A DNA stretch of 64,000 nucleotides from contig JAHWDD010000008.1 in NCBI GenBank assembly GCA_023897205.1, forward strand, positions 3,224,001 to 3,288,000, given 5' to 3'. The first letter of the stretch is position 1. Each line of letters opens with the position of its first letter. Of this stretch, positions 11,850-22,945 are shown piece by piece. The stretch comes from Exophiala sp. HKRS030. Taxonomy: Eukaryota > Ascomycota > Eurotiomycetes > Chaetothyriales > Herpotrichiellaceae. The notes beneath the pieces were generated by a model. It was not told where the DNA came from, did no database searches, and saw nothing but the letters and a program-made list of their open reading frames with translations. Both the position numbers and the translations under genes were made by a program.

Positions 11850-13755
11850 ATGTTCTTTGGCCTCTTTTCGAAGGACTCAGGCATCGTAGGAGACAGATCC
11901 AATCCCATGGATCTTCTTTCTTCGACATCTCTTCGGTACTTGATAGCCCTTTTTGTCGGCAGCCTGATTGTCCGTTCAATCAAAAGACGCTATCTTACAG
12001 CTTTACGTACTGTCCCTGGCCCTTTCGCCGCGTCAGTCACGAGGGCATGGCGCATCAAAGAGGTCTACTATGGTCATATTGAACAGACAGAATTGAAATT
12101 GCATGAGCTGCACGGTATGATCCTTGGTTTAACCAGTGGCATAGGCCCAAGTACGGGACGCTAAGGCCTCAACAGGCCCTCTCGTGCGAACAGGCCCCAA
12201 TGAAGTGATCACAAATGACCTCAACGCGGTTGATCTCCTCTACAGCATCGGAAGCAAGTTCCCAAAAGTGAGTTTCATATTAGATCAGAACGACCATAGA
12301 TGACTGAAACTTCGACCACAGACAGACTTCTACAGACTCTTCGGATTTCCCGACGTCTACGGTGTCCACCAGTTCTCAGCACTTCCCAACATGCTGCATA
12401 AGAAGCTAGTGCGGTACACTGCTGGGGCATTCTCCATGACCTCGATTGTAGAACTGGAGCCGTTTGTTGATAGTTCGGTGGAATTCTTCATTCACAGAAT
12501 CAAGGACATCGGTTCCAACAGCACTCCTATGAACATGGCCGAATGGTTCCAGTGGTATGCATTTGACGTGATCGGGGAACTTACATTTTCTTCGCGCTAT
12601 GGCTTCATGGAACAAGCCAGGGATGTGGCCGACTCGACCAAGATCATTGATAAGTTCCAGGCGTATGTTTCCTTCGTTGGCCAGGCATTTTCATATCATT
12701 GGATGCTTCTTGGGAACCCTATATTGTCCTTGTTCATGAAACCACCTTCAGGAATAATTGGCGACGTAGGTCTTTTCAACCTTACGTTATAGGACATATG
12801 TACTGACTGGGCTGATAGATGGCTATTCGGGAGATTCAAGCTCGACAAGGCAGGTCTACTGACAGACGAGATATGCTGTCCCGCTTCCTCAAGGAACATG
12901 AAAAGCATCCAAATGACTTTACAATGTCTGACGTCTACAGAGCTGGAGCCATGACCATGTAAGTTTGGATGTCTGTAATCGACCCTTTTCCGGTGCATCG
13001 CTGACATTAATATAGCGGTGGAGGCTCTGACACAACCGGGATTGCGCTAACCGCTACCTTTTATCATTTGCTGAGATATCCTGAAGCCTATAAACGACTT
13101 CGCGCAGAGATCGATCAAGCCATACTTGACAATAAGCTGTCGAAGCCCGCTAAACTCCGTGAAACTCAATCACTGACATACTTGCAAGCGGTAATCAAAG
13201 AAGGTATGAGGATTCATCCATCGGTGGCATTCATCCTTCCTCGACATGTCCCGGAGGGAGGGTGCACTATCGCTGGGAAATACCTACCAGCAGGCGTAAG
13301 CTAACCACCCACGTCTTCAGCTTTTTCTCTATTGGAATGCTGATATAAATATTAACAGACGCGCGTTGGAATGAACCCATATGTCGTGCACAGAAATAAA
13401 GAGATCTTCGGCGAGGATGCCGACATCTTCCGGCCTGAAAGATGGTTTGAACGCGAGGAGAAGACTATGAATCGCTACATGCTACAGGTGGGTCAAACAG
13501 CAGACCACTATTTATGGTGGGATGGATGAATCAGAACTTTGACTGACGAGTTGCACATCATAGTTCGGCCAAGGGTCGAGAATTTGTGCTGGCAGGCATA
13601 TAAGCATAATGGAAATGAACAAAGCCTTGGTGGAGCTTATTCGGAACTTCGACATCGAGCTTGCAGATCCGAATTTCGAGCTCAATACCATGACTCGATG
13701 GTTTTTGAAGCCTGATGCATTGCCTTGCATTTTCAAGCCACGCTCACTTCTTTGA
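11850..13755 (+). CDS. Cytochrome P450, fungal E-class (pisatin demethylase-like)
   Basis: Predicted 513-residue microsomal P450. Seven exons: 11850-12114, 12176-12267, 12322-12765, 12819-12958, 13016-13295, 13359-13487 and 13564-13755; all phases close. It has an N-terminal membrane anchor (about residues 20-45), the proline hinge VPGPF, and RTGPNEV. The I-helix oxygen-binding motif is GGGSDTTG, the ExxR motif is KEGMR, the PERF-like motif is FRPERW, and the haem loop is [10 protein letters not shown] with Cys458 as ligand. The first junction ([12 protein letters not shown]) is the least certain; a short extra exon there cannot be excluded. The sequence style resembles the pisatin-demethylase/CYP57-like group that oxidises plant phenolics and other lipophilic compounds. 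It is divergent from the TRI12-type pump. The substrate is unknown. Confidence 0.9.
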
Positions 13756-14082
13756 TGAGACCGACCACATGGACCAACCACTATGAATGTGAATGTTCAA
13801 GTTAAATTGAGGGAATCTCTAATATATCAACTTGATCGTGAAAACGGACCAGCGTAGAATAACTAAGCTATGACACGAGGTCTCTTTGTGCCTAAAAGAT
13901 GAAATGCTATGTGCGTGTGCAAAGGGATTTTCAATGAAGACAATGCAATTCAGACAAGAGATGTGCAAGTGTACATGAGCACCATTTTCTATGGCAAACT
14001 ATAAGATGATCGAAGCTTTGTCTATCCGGCGATTTTCACACTCTGGCCAGTGGTCGACTCCCTCGACCCGGATTTGTCTGTA
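13756..14082. other. Intergenic between convergent genes
   Basis: A 327-bp tail-to-tail spacer between the P450 and the amidohydrolase. It is expected to hold both 3' ends. Nothing else is seen. Confidence 0.4.
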
Positions 14083-15045
14083 TTATTTAATGTTCAACCC
14101 TAGTAGCTTCTGTGCATTTTTGTAGAGAACCATTTCAATCTCCTCCTCGGTTAATAACTCACTCTCTCGAAGCTGCTTGATAAATTGCAGCCCATCATCC
14201 ATGGAAACCAAAGGATAGTCAACGCTGTACATGATACGATCGATAGATGTAGATCGAATCAGGCATGCCATGGCCGTCACATCAAACATACTTGTGGTGA
14301 ACCACAGGTTCTCAGTCCATACCTGGTCCCATGTCCGTTGAAGATGGAGCCAGCTGTGACCTGCGGCATACTGCATCCGGCCTTTCATAAAAGGCAGCAT
14401 CTCACCCATATGTCCAAGCACAATTTTTAGTCTGGGGAACTTGTTAAAAAGACCACAAAAGAACAGGCGCAGAACGTGACTGCCCACATCTGCGTGCCAG
14501 CCCCATAGGTGCATTCCCAACATCAGACCGAGATCCTTGGGGTAATTCCCAAGATAGAAGTGGGCGTGTGTAGGATCTGGTGGTGTCGGGTGGATGTAAA
14601 CCAGTGTCTCAAGTTCTTCGGCCTTCTTCCAAAATGGGAGGTATTTCTCTGCGTCATAAAAGATACCATTTGCATGATTTGGAATCAAAGCTCCCAGAAA
14701 GTTCAATTCTTTGACACAGTACTCAAGTTCGGCGCATGCTGCTTCCGGATAAGTCATGGGAAGGCACGCAAAGCCACGGAGTCGAGTTGGGAAGTCCTTC
14801 ACAGACTGCGCGATTTGCAGATTGGTTCGTCGACAAACCTCAGGCGTTTCGAGACACGGCACCGATGAGATGACCTGTAGAGAAATACCTCCATGGTCAA
14901 GATCCCGGATCCTGCCGTCTCTGATATCCCGGAGCTGGGTCACAACCTGAGGTGGGAAGGTGTGTAGGCCGAGTTTGGACACCGAGGGTGAACCATATAG
15001 GGCGTCAGATATAAAATGATCTTCTAGGCTGATGGCTGGTATCAT
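14083..15045 (-). CDS. ACMSD-type amidohydrolase, likely hydroxybenzoate decarboxylase-like
   Basis: Intronless 320-residue Amidohydrolase_2 (TIM-barrel) protein, the same length as gamma-resorcylate and 2,3-dihydroxybenzoate decarboxylases. The N-terminal metal ligands E8 and H10 are present in ISLEDHF. Later ligands are seen as YIHP (about residue 165), GHMGEMLPF (His about 220) and YSVDYP (Asp about 290). These families remove carboxylate from hydroxylated aromatic acids using a divalent metal, without a redox cofactor. The first motif here is LEDH where the family more often has LEEH; the metal ligands are retained. The position in a block with an aromatic hydroxylase and two P450s fits ring-acid breakdown. 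A hydrolase rather than decarboxylase activity is possible in this superfamily. Confidence 0.88.
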   Translation of the reverse strand: MIPAISLEDHFISDALYGSPSVSKLGLHTFPPQVVTQLRDIRDGRIRDLDHGGISLQVISSVPCLETPEVCRRTNLQIAQSVKDFPTRLRGFACLPMTYPEAACAELEYCVKELNFLGALIPNHANGIFYDAEKYLPFWKKAEELETLVYIHPTPPDPTHAHFYLGNYPKDLGLMLGMHLWGWHADVGSHVLRLFFCGLFNKFPRLKIVLGHMGEMLPFMKGRMQYAAGHSWLHLQRTWDQVWTENLWFTTSMFDVTAMACLIRSTSIDRIMYSVDYPLVSMDDGLQFIKQLRESELLTEEEIEMVLYKNAQKLLGLNIK

Positions 15046-15385
15046 AACTCCTGGCGAAAGCCCGTAGAAGACTCAAGGATTCTTAGAGGCTGTGAGAGTT
15101 ACCAAGGATGAAGTGTAAGGCTGGTGCAACGGATGTCTTCCATCAGTGGAGAAGTTCCATATGGTGCAGGAGTACGAGAAGATATAAATTGTTACTCAGT
15201 ATCGTCACTCTCTACGGCATATTGCCCCGGCCGCGAATATCGGCCCCACCAAAAAGGAGCTTCGTTCTCGTTGAGGGACAATGTCATTCCCTGCCCACAA
15301 GATCGGCATTCCACAGACCAACCCCGGACTAACAAACCTTTCCTTCCCCATGAGCAAGTGCTTCTTCCGCGTCGAAACAAAGCTA
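15046..15385. other. Intergenic spacer
   Basis: 340 bp between the amidohydrolase start and the end of the second P450, both on the minus strand. It should carry the amidohydrolase promoter. The small overlapping open frames here are not credible. Confidence 0.4.
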
Positions 15386-17090
15386 CTACAGTTCGGAAAC
15401 GTCAAGTAACAGTTTCATCCCTTTGGGCGATACAGCAAAGCGATCCTCCATGTCCATATCACTCTCCGTCATAGCCTCGTTGAGGCGTAAATCTAGTTGC
15501 CGAAAAACCAGGCTAGCTGCCAGTAGCAGTTCTGCCCTCGCCAGGTTCTGGCCGATGCAATTTCTGGATCCTAAACTGAACGGCGTGAATGCCTTTTCCA
15601 GATCACTTGATGGAGGCTGGCCTATCCAGCGCTCGGGGAGGAATGTATTTGGTTCTGCGTATACCGATGAACTCCGGTGGTGGACGTAATTCTGCATACC
15701 GACAATCGTACCAGCTGGAACCACGATCTTGTCCGACTCCAGCGGGACATCAAGGACGCGTGGAAGAGTTGAGATGATCGTCGGATAGAGACGCATTGTT
15801 TCCTTGATCACTGCATTCAAGTAGGGAAGGTCCTTCACTTCTGCTAGTTTGCAACCTGCACCTTGAAGCTCTTCCCGTAATTTCAGTTGCATATATCGAT
15901 TCTCCGGTTTCGAGAGAATGTAGAAGAGGTAGACAAGTGTAGAAGATGTCGTGCCGCTGCCTGCAAACGCCAGCCCCATTGCCTCTTCGATAGCCTCGTC
16001 CTCACTAAGTCGTCTTCCAAGGTATGCGTCCTCACTTCGTAGGAGTGGTGTACACATGAAACGCTCTGTGCTGTCCAGCTTTGATTCATGTCGAAAGTCG
16101 CGAAAAAGCGATCTCATGAACTGCTCGTAGAGCTTACTCTGTCTGAACGCGTGACCGACCAAGCCAGGAATATACTCACCAAGTCTTTTCCATCGCCTGA
16201 GGAACGGAAAAATTGATGACATGATGAGGACTCTTGGAGTATCCTCCATCGCCTGCAAGAATGTCACCGCATTTTCAATCGACTGCGCAGAGATGTCCTT
16301 GTTGAAAGCTGCTTTACAGATGACTTCCAGGCTGAATAGTTTGCACAGTGGCATGATGTCGGCAGTCCTTGTCGGAGAGGCCGCAGATCTTGTTACAATC
16401 CGCTCGACAAGTCTCTCACTCATTTCTGCAATCAGCGCCTCGTTTTCATTGATTGCCAGTTGAGAGAATGGCTGACTCATCATCTTGCGCCGGGCTGAAT
16501 GCATCGCCTTGTTTCTAAAAGACACGGTCTAGAGTCAGAGCTGTGTATGGAAACTATCGCTACATGCTTTCTTACCGGAATCTAGCAAGATTCTCGTGGC
16601 CTAGAAGTGTGGTAGCCTTGTAGAACGAGTCCTCCTTTGTGGTAGTATTCTGGCTGTAGATCTTCCGATAGAGCTGGTAATCTCCAATTGAAACTTCCCC
16701 AGGGCCAATACGAATTATCGGGCCATATTCATCATGCAATTTCAACAAACTCTGTTGAGCATCGTCAGCGACTTTTATGGACATCAATCCGGTCTTATTG
16801 TCATATCTTGATCCTACCTGTGCACGATGTCCTCCAACCATCGCGGGTGCCATGTACTGTGGGAAGATCTTCGCCAGGAATGGGCCGGGTACTGCCCGTA
16901 ATGGATGGAAAAGGACATTATAACAGGTCTTTGTGCGCCAGTCAGCGAGAACAAGCTTGGAGCAGGAGATTGATGTGAAGATCTGCATTATTATACATAC
17001 TGTTAGGAGCAATTTAAGTACCCATATGCAGCAAATGGCTATACCAAGTGCAAAGATGCTGGAGTGCGTGGAAGATAACATTGGTATCAT
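15386..17090 (-). CDS. Cytochrome P450, fungal E-class group I
   Basis: Predicted 547-residue P450 with two exons, 17090-16576 and 16514-15386. The junction reads NLARF-R-NKAMHSARRK. It has a long hydrophobic anchor (residues about 8-45), FHPLRAVPGPF, and YGPIIRIGPGEV. The I-helix motif is AGSGTTSS, ExxR is ETMR, PERW is LPERWIG, and the haem loop is FSLGSRNCIGQ with the thiolate Cys near residue 491. It is organised quite differently from the seven-exon P450 upstream (one intron against six), so the two are not a recent tandem duplicate. It is divergently transcribed from the ketosteroid-dehydrogenase-like gene. Benzoate hydroxylase-like and alkaloid or terpene P450s share this architecture; the substrate is unknown. 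Confidence 0.92.
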
Positions 17091-17864
17091 CTTAGGGGTG
17101 GTTTGGAGAGGCTAACGCGATCTGCTTGACTCTGGCTTCTCTTTATCGTCTCTGAAGCACTTGGATGGTGTCGGCAGATGGCGGACAGAAAATTATGTGT
17201 CCCAAACTGAGCCCACCATACTCGCTATCCCGGTTGTAGTGGAAGACCTTGGACCTCTTCAGCTATTTTATCTCACGTCAGGAGAAGGCCAGCTCTGGTC
17301 TAAGCAGCCTACTACCAAGATCAGCACATCCCGGGAAGTGTCAACGTAATCTCTCCGGTTCTCAATTCTTTAGCTCGTGACTCTAGGTTCAAGCAGAATC
17401 CTGTGGCATCACTTCTCGAGCAAGCGGAGATTTCGGGAGCCGGGAGAGGAGGGGGTGGATTCTTTGTATCCAAACCTCTAATTAATATTGGTGCCTTGGC
17501 TTGAAGCTCGGCCCCTACTCTTCCGGTGGGGTCGAGTAATAATTTTATTACTGGTATCGAGAATCGAGAAATCTGTTGTAGTATTAGTTTAGCCACAAGT
17601 ACATTGACAGAAAGTATCATTGCCGAACACTTTGAAGTATAGTCTAGCATTTCTATTACTGGAAGTTGCCCTCTTCCACGTCGACTTCATCGCCATTATT
17701 CATTCGCTGTTGATAAATTCCGACTATGTACTTGGACCAGGAGTTGAGCTAGAAAATCATCAAGGCATTCGAGCTGTTTGGTAACATTGCGGACACCAGA
17801 GGAGCCCCCGCCAGAAGTACAGTGATACGTTCTTCTGGCCCAGAGTGAGGGGAACCGGTCAAAC
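17091..17864. promoter_or_regulatory. Divergent promoter, P450 / FAD dehydrogenase
   Basis: Bidirectional 770-bp region. It contains CGGAGATTTCGGGAGCCGGG (17425-17444), similar to a block in the other divergent P450 promoter. It also has an 8-bp inverted repeat AGTAATAA-TT-TTATTACT at 17535-17552. CGGGAT (reverse strand) appears near 17230 and 17328. No gene is seen inside. Confidence 0.4.
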
Positions 17865-19490
17865 ATGCTGAGTTGGGACGAGACGGTTGATGTCGTCGTG
17901 GTCGGATCTGGAGCTGCTGGCGTCGCCGCAGCTTTGAGTGCAGAGTACCACGGCGCAAGAGCGATCGTGTTGGAGCGCAGTGACAAGCTTGGAGGCACCA
18001 CCGCATGCTCTGCAGGTGGCGTATGGATTCCAAACAATGATCATATGCACGAGGTCGGATCAAGTGATTCACGCGAGCAGGCACTCGCCTACTTGCGTAG
18101 CCTATCATTAGGCGGAATGGACATGGAATTAGCAGAGGTCTATCTAGATGAAGCTCCTGCTGTAATCCGATTCCTCGAAGCCGATGGATCTCTTTCCTTC
18201 AACGCTACAAGTTTGCCCGACTACCAGCCAGAGAACCCAGGAGGCACTTTCGGACGGACGCTGACCCCACAACTATTCCCGGCAGGGCAACTTGGGGACA
18301 CACGCTCAGCTTTACGGCCAGCACCAAGCTTCCCGGTCCCGTTCTGCTGGGAAGACATCCAGCATGGCATCAACTTGATTGATCCAGCCGTCTTCCGCGA
18401 TCGCCTCTCCAAAGGGCTGGTTGGGGGCGGAGAGGCACTGATAGCAGCTCTGCTCAAGCAAGCCCTCAGCAAAGGGGTTGTGTTCCGTCGCAATGCTCGT
18501 GCACGTCGCCTCGTGATAGACGATGGCGCTGTTGTCGGCCTCGAATATGACAATGTGAAGGGCCGAACTCACAGAATTGGAGCACGACGGGGTGTGATCC
18601 TCGCCAGCGGCGGGTTTGAGTGGAACAAAAGCCTGGTCAAGGATCATGTGGCCGGTCCCATTGAAGCACCGCTGAGTCCGCCGTCTTGTGAGGGGGATGG
18701 ACTCATTATGGCTATGGAGGCTCAAGCAGCGATCGCCAACACGAAAGAGGCTGCATGGATGCCTGCAATTTGCATCCCAGGAGAAGAATACGATGGACAC
18801 CAACTCTACCGATTGACTGGAGGCGAACGAGCACATCCTCGATCTATCATGGTTAATCGTAGTGGGAGAAGATTCGTCAACGAAGCGCATAACTACAATG
18901 ACGTTGGCCGAGTCATGCACAACTTCGATGAGATGAAATTCGACTACCCAAATCTGCCTGCCTGGATTATCGTCGATGCTGAATTTATGCAACGCTATCC
19001 GTTCGCAACTCGTTTGCCAAGAGATCCTATCCCGGACTGGATGGAGACTGCTGCAACCCTACAGGAACTCGCCGAGAGCATCGGTGTTGACCCGGATGGA
19101 TTGGAATCCACAGTGAAGCAGTACAACGCCCACGTGGAGAACGGATCTGATCCCGATTTTGGTCGAGGCAGAAGCAGCTATGATCTGGCATTTGGCGATA
19201 GCTCACGCGAGGGTACCCTTCAGACACTCGGTCCCATCGAGCGAGCGCCGTTCTATGCCTGCCGAGTCTATTCTGGCGTGCTTCAGACAAAGGGCGGACC
19301 CAAGATTAACACCAGGTCGGAAGTCCTCAGCGTGCGTGGCCGCCCAATTGAGGGCCTTTACGCGGCCGGCACAGTCAGCGCAGGATTCACGGGCATGGCT
19401 TACCCTGGTGGTGGAGGTATGGTTGGACCAGCGCTTGTCTTTGGACATATTGCCGGTCGTAACGTGGCGGCAAACGAGGCTCGTTTCTGA
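17865..19490 (+). CDS. FAD dehydrogenase, 3-ketosteroid delta1-dehydrogenase/fumarate reductase-like
   Basis: Intronless 541-residue flavoprotein of the fumarate reductase/3-oxosteroid dehydrogenase superfamily, probably introducing a double bond next to a ketone. The N-terminal dinucleotide fold is VDVVVVGSGAAGVAAALSA, followed by LERSDKLGGTTACSAGGVW, the GG-rich flavin loop typical of KSTD enzymes. A second FAD segment is GVILASGGFEWN (about residues 245-256). The C-terminal flavin-contacting loop is GLYAAGTVSAGFTGMAYPGG, followed by a glycine-rich GGMVGP. No signal peptide or haem domain is present. It is divergent from a P450 and adjacent to a regulator. Steroid, terpenoid or alicyclic ketone substrates are all possible. 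Bacterial-like lack of introns is notable. Confidence 0.88.
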   Translation: MLSWDETVDVVVVGSGAAGVAAALSAEYHGARAIVLERSDKLGGTTACSAGGVWIPNNDHMHEVGSSDSREQALAYLRSLSLGGMDMELAEVYLDEAPAVIRFLEADGSLSFNATSLPDYQPENPGGTFGRTLTPQLFPAGQLGDTRSALRPAPSFPVPFCWEDIQHGINLIDPAVFRDRLSKGLVGGGEALIAALLKQALSKGVVFRRNARARRLVIDDGAVVGLEYDNVKGRTHRIGARRGVILASGGFEWNKSLVKDHVAGPIEAPLSPPSCEGDGLIMAMEAQAAIANTKEAAWMPAICIPGEEYDGHQLYRLTGGERAHPRSIMVNRSGRRFVNEAHNYNDVGRVMHNFDEMKFDYPNLPAWIIVDAEFMQRYPFATRLPRDPIPDWMETAATLQELAESIGVDPDGLESTVKQYNAHVENGSDPDFGRGRSSYDLAFGDSSREGTLQTLGPIERAPFYACRVYSGVLQTKGGPKINTRSEVLSVRGRPIEGLYAAGTVSAGFTGMAYPGGGGMVGPALVFGHIAGRNVAANEARF

Positions 19491-19866
19491 ACTGTTCTCC
19501 TTCAAAAATGGTAGATTTGAGCCCACTGGCAAAACGGTGGTGTTGATACGTGGTCTTAGCAGCAAGTTGAAAATTATCAATTGGAGTCTACGTGTAGTGA
19601 ACCGCGTATTACTGTAGTGGCCGTCAGCACATGTCGTGGATCTAAATGTCTTGTTCACATGCTCCCCACATGCCGTAATTGAACTCGCCGGGACACGAGG
19701 CTCCGAGAGGGGTATTCGAGCTAAAGACTTTGGCCCTCTGCAAAGATCCCGAATCATGATAATCTCGATCGGCCCCTCTTCATCCACCGTAACTTGAACC
19801 TGGCTACTTTCCACTGTTCATCTCATCTTCAGTTATCGGTGCTAGCTGGAGCAAAACCAAGCCAGA
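19491..19866. other. Intergenic, promoter of the C2H2/Zn2Cys6 regulator
   Basis: 376 bp. It contains a CGGGAT element on the reverse strand near 19747 within GATCCCGAATCATGATAATC. No gene is seen. Confidence 0.35.
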
Positions 19867-22792
19867 ATGAACGGTAGACTTGAGAACCCGACGGAGAAAG
19901 AACTGCCATCACAGGTCTTCGAGCGGCCCATTCTAAGAACAGATATTAGCAATGCTGGAAGCCCAGTCTTCACGTACGACCTGTTAGGCGGTTTCACCCA
20001 CACCTGGACAGACGGCCAGCCTACTTACCAATGCAAACGCTGCGGCAAACATTTTGGTCGACTGGACCATGTGAAGAGGCATTGCCGGTCACGTGAGTCT
20101 CACCGGCTATTCGAGTCCTGCTGCTGATAGTGTCCCAGATGTGAATGATCGTACCTACATGTGTAATCTATGCCCGAAAAGCTTCAATCGAAAGTAATTA
20201 GCTCCTTGATATCCGCGTGCTCTGCCTATGTCCAGGTTCACTAACTAATTTGTTAGAGATCTTCTGGATCGCCACAAAGCGATCCACGTCTCTGTGAGCC
20301 GCAATGCGGAGCATCACATCAAGAAACGGAACCGAGCAGCAAAAGCCTGTTCTCACTGCATAACTTCCAAGACGAAATGCTCAGATGATCGGCCTTGCCA
20401 GAGATGTCGTGATCGAGGACTGGCCTGCGGTCCAGAACCTGACGTTCCAGCCCTGCTTCCTCCAGGCGCATGCATGCAGTCTGAAACCGTAGGTAGAGAC
20501 TCATCATCCATTTTCAGCCCTCTAGAAACTTGGACACCCCGGAATCCAGAAGGCCAGCCGGTAGCCTTGGTCGACTCCCAGACACAAGAGCAGCTAAGAG
20601 ACGAGAGCCGGGCAGTCAACTCACGGAGTCTACCATTAGGCAAAACATCCAATGGCCCAGCCATTTCGTCATTTTGGGATAATGACATCTTTTCGGCTGA
20701 TTGTGGTCTTGATTCTGCACTTGACCTGGACGAAGACATTTTGATGGCTATGGATTTGGACTGGAGTTCTCTAGTTCAGCTCGACTTCGACTTGAGTAAC
20801 GAAGGTTCAAATAGTAGACACGAAGGGCGGTCAAGGGACGATAATGGTTCGACCAGTGGAAGTCGATCTCGGGGATTCCTTGTGCAAGAGTTTTTTAAAA
20901 GGTCTCTTTGGCTGTGGGAACCCGACGCTCGCGACTCGACGTCCACGGAAGAGGCACCACACCTATCAGAGGTCGAGGAACGACACTTTCTGTCCTCAAA
21001 GTCCATCGAGAAAGCCTCAGACGACCGAGCGGATGGCTCGTCATGGATGGCAGGGTTCACCTGCGGAAACGAGGCCCGAGATGCTCTTCTTATCTTGGCC
21101 CAGCGCAACGCTGATAACGGTGCTGTATTACGATGCTTTCCCTCTCCAAGGGTGTTGAGCTTCCTCTTAAAGGCGTTCGCTTTTCAGGAAACCGTGAACC
21201 GTTGCCCTTTCGTTCACCTCCCATCGTTCAATGTGGACAAATGTAAAATTGAACTGCTGAGCGCCTTAGTTGTCGCCGGGTCCGCCAATTTTGCGAACCG
21301 CATGATTTGGAAACTCGGCCTAGCGCTTCAAGAACGTACGCGGATTGCCATTTATAAGATACTGGATCACAACAACCCGGTAACGCCAGATTTGGATATC
21401 CTACAAGCTCAAATCCTTTGGGTTGAAGCAGGTTTATGGAGCGGCGTACGGCGAAGGATGGAAATTGCTGAGGCGGCTGCAAATAACCTGCCTTTGGTAG
21501 GTTTTACATCAAGCTGTAGAACTGTCTCACTAAGCGTGATAGATGATACGACGTGCAGGGGCCTATTATTCGGGCTACTCTGAGAACATGTGGGTTCCAA
21601 CATTTCAAGACGACGGTGAGCTTTTGCAGTCCAAGTGGGCGAACTGGACGGCACTCGAGTCTTTCAAAAGGTGAGGATGCCTATGAGAGAAGAGAGAACA
21701 TCCGTTGACATTTTTGGCAGATGCGTATTCCGCGCGTTCATAGTCGATATCCAAGGGTCAGTGGCCTACATGCGAAGCCCACGGTTTTATCGCACAGAAA
21801 TCACGTCTGGTCTGCCCTCGGCACATACCTTATGGGGCGCTCCAGATCCCTTGGCCTGGAGGGCGGCAAATCTTGCGGAAAGATCAACCGCGCAAATGCC
21901 GCGGCCGACTCTGCTCGATATCATTCAGGACCCTTCCACTTTGCAATCATTGCCACAGGAATATGATTGCGAACTAAGTGCTTTTGCAGCACTACATTGC
22001 CTCTGGCCACAGATAGTTGCGCTTCAGGAGGCAAGAACGTTACAAAGGGGAACTCGAAACAGCAAGCAATCTTCTCAACCCACCTTTTGGCTAGAAGCAC
22101 AGCGTCAGGACCTATACAAAAGGCTGGCGGAAATAAAGGACAATGCAAGTGTAGTAGGAGTTCTTACTGCCGAAGCCCGAATTGTATGCGAGCTGTTTAT
22201 GATGGCCCTCTTTGTCTCATTTGTCGATATTGAGAAGCTCGTTGGTCGATTCGGCATCGAGGAGTCACGACTAGCGACACCAATTCTGCAGAGCTGGTCT
22301 GAAGGAGAAGAACTACGTTACGCCATGTGGCATGCAGGGCAGGTTTTGAAAGCCGCGCAAGCAATAAAACCTACTCAGCTCCGTGGCTTCTATGCCATTG
22401 CCGTGTATCAAACATGCTTAGTGTTGGCGCTGCCATTCCTACTGGAGGCAATTGGTCAAGCTGCCAGGAGACAAACCCCGGAGCCGCACACTAATCGAGC
22501 ATATCACCATCAAATCGGAGAAAGGGTGACCAACACCAGGGATCAAGCAAATCTTATTGTCCTAAATGGGCCAGAAAACATGCAAATCAAGTCGTTCCTT
22601 CTGACGGGACAAGGATGTCCAGCTCTGCTTCTCGGCGATGAAGTCAGAGCGCTCTCTAACGTCGAGGTGATCCCAACCGTGATTGCAAAAATCTTTGAGG
22701 GTAATTATGCAACCACATCTGATCATATTCTTCCTATGCCCGAGAGATTGGTCGCTCTTGTCAAAGAGCTGGCAAAGCTCACTGGACGCTGA
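19867..22792 (+). CDS. Transcription factor with two C2H2 fingers plus Zn2Cys6 cluster
   Basis: Predicted 906-residue nuclear regulator. Exons are 19867-20092, 20139-20193, 20257-21496, 21543-21670 and 21721-22792, and all phases agree. C2H2 finger 1 uses C56, C59, H72 and H76; the first intron splits its last His codon. Finger 2 uses C84, C87, H100 and H104, with the second intron inside it. A canonical Zn2Cys6 cluster follows (C125, C128, C135, C141, C144, C151). Residues from about 400 to 880 form the fungal-specific regulatory region (LWPQIVALQEAR, EARIVCELFMMALFVS). The middle (150-330) is acidic and Ser-rich. The fourth exon start at 21543 was chosen because it keeps the AYYSGYSENMW frame with a CTAAG branch site. 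Position suggests it is the local regulator of the accessory block. Confidence 0.9.
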
Positions 22793-22945
22793 GATCTGGT
22801 GACGGAGGAAGTGGGTTCACGCTTCATTTCCTCTGAGCATTGAACTGCATGGTCCAATAGTCAATAGCCTAGCATAGCGGGCTCATCTTGTTTGCATACA
22901 CGGGGACCTAGCGATTCAGCGAAAGATAATATTATCTCGTTGAAT

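Noticed and set aside
12115..12175. Microexon coding KYG inside the first P450 intron
   Set aside because: AAGTACG looks tempting for the KYGP motif, but flanking splice sites and phases do not fit; direct joining gives [12 protein letters not shown].
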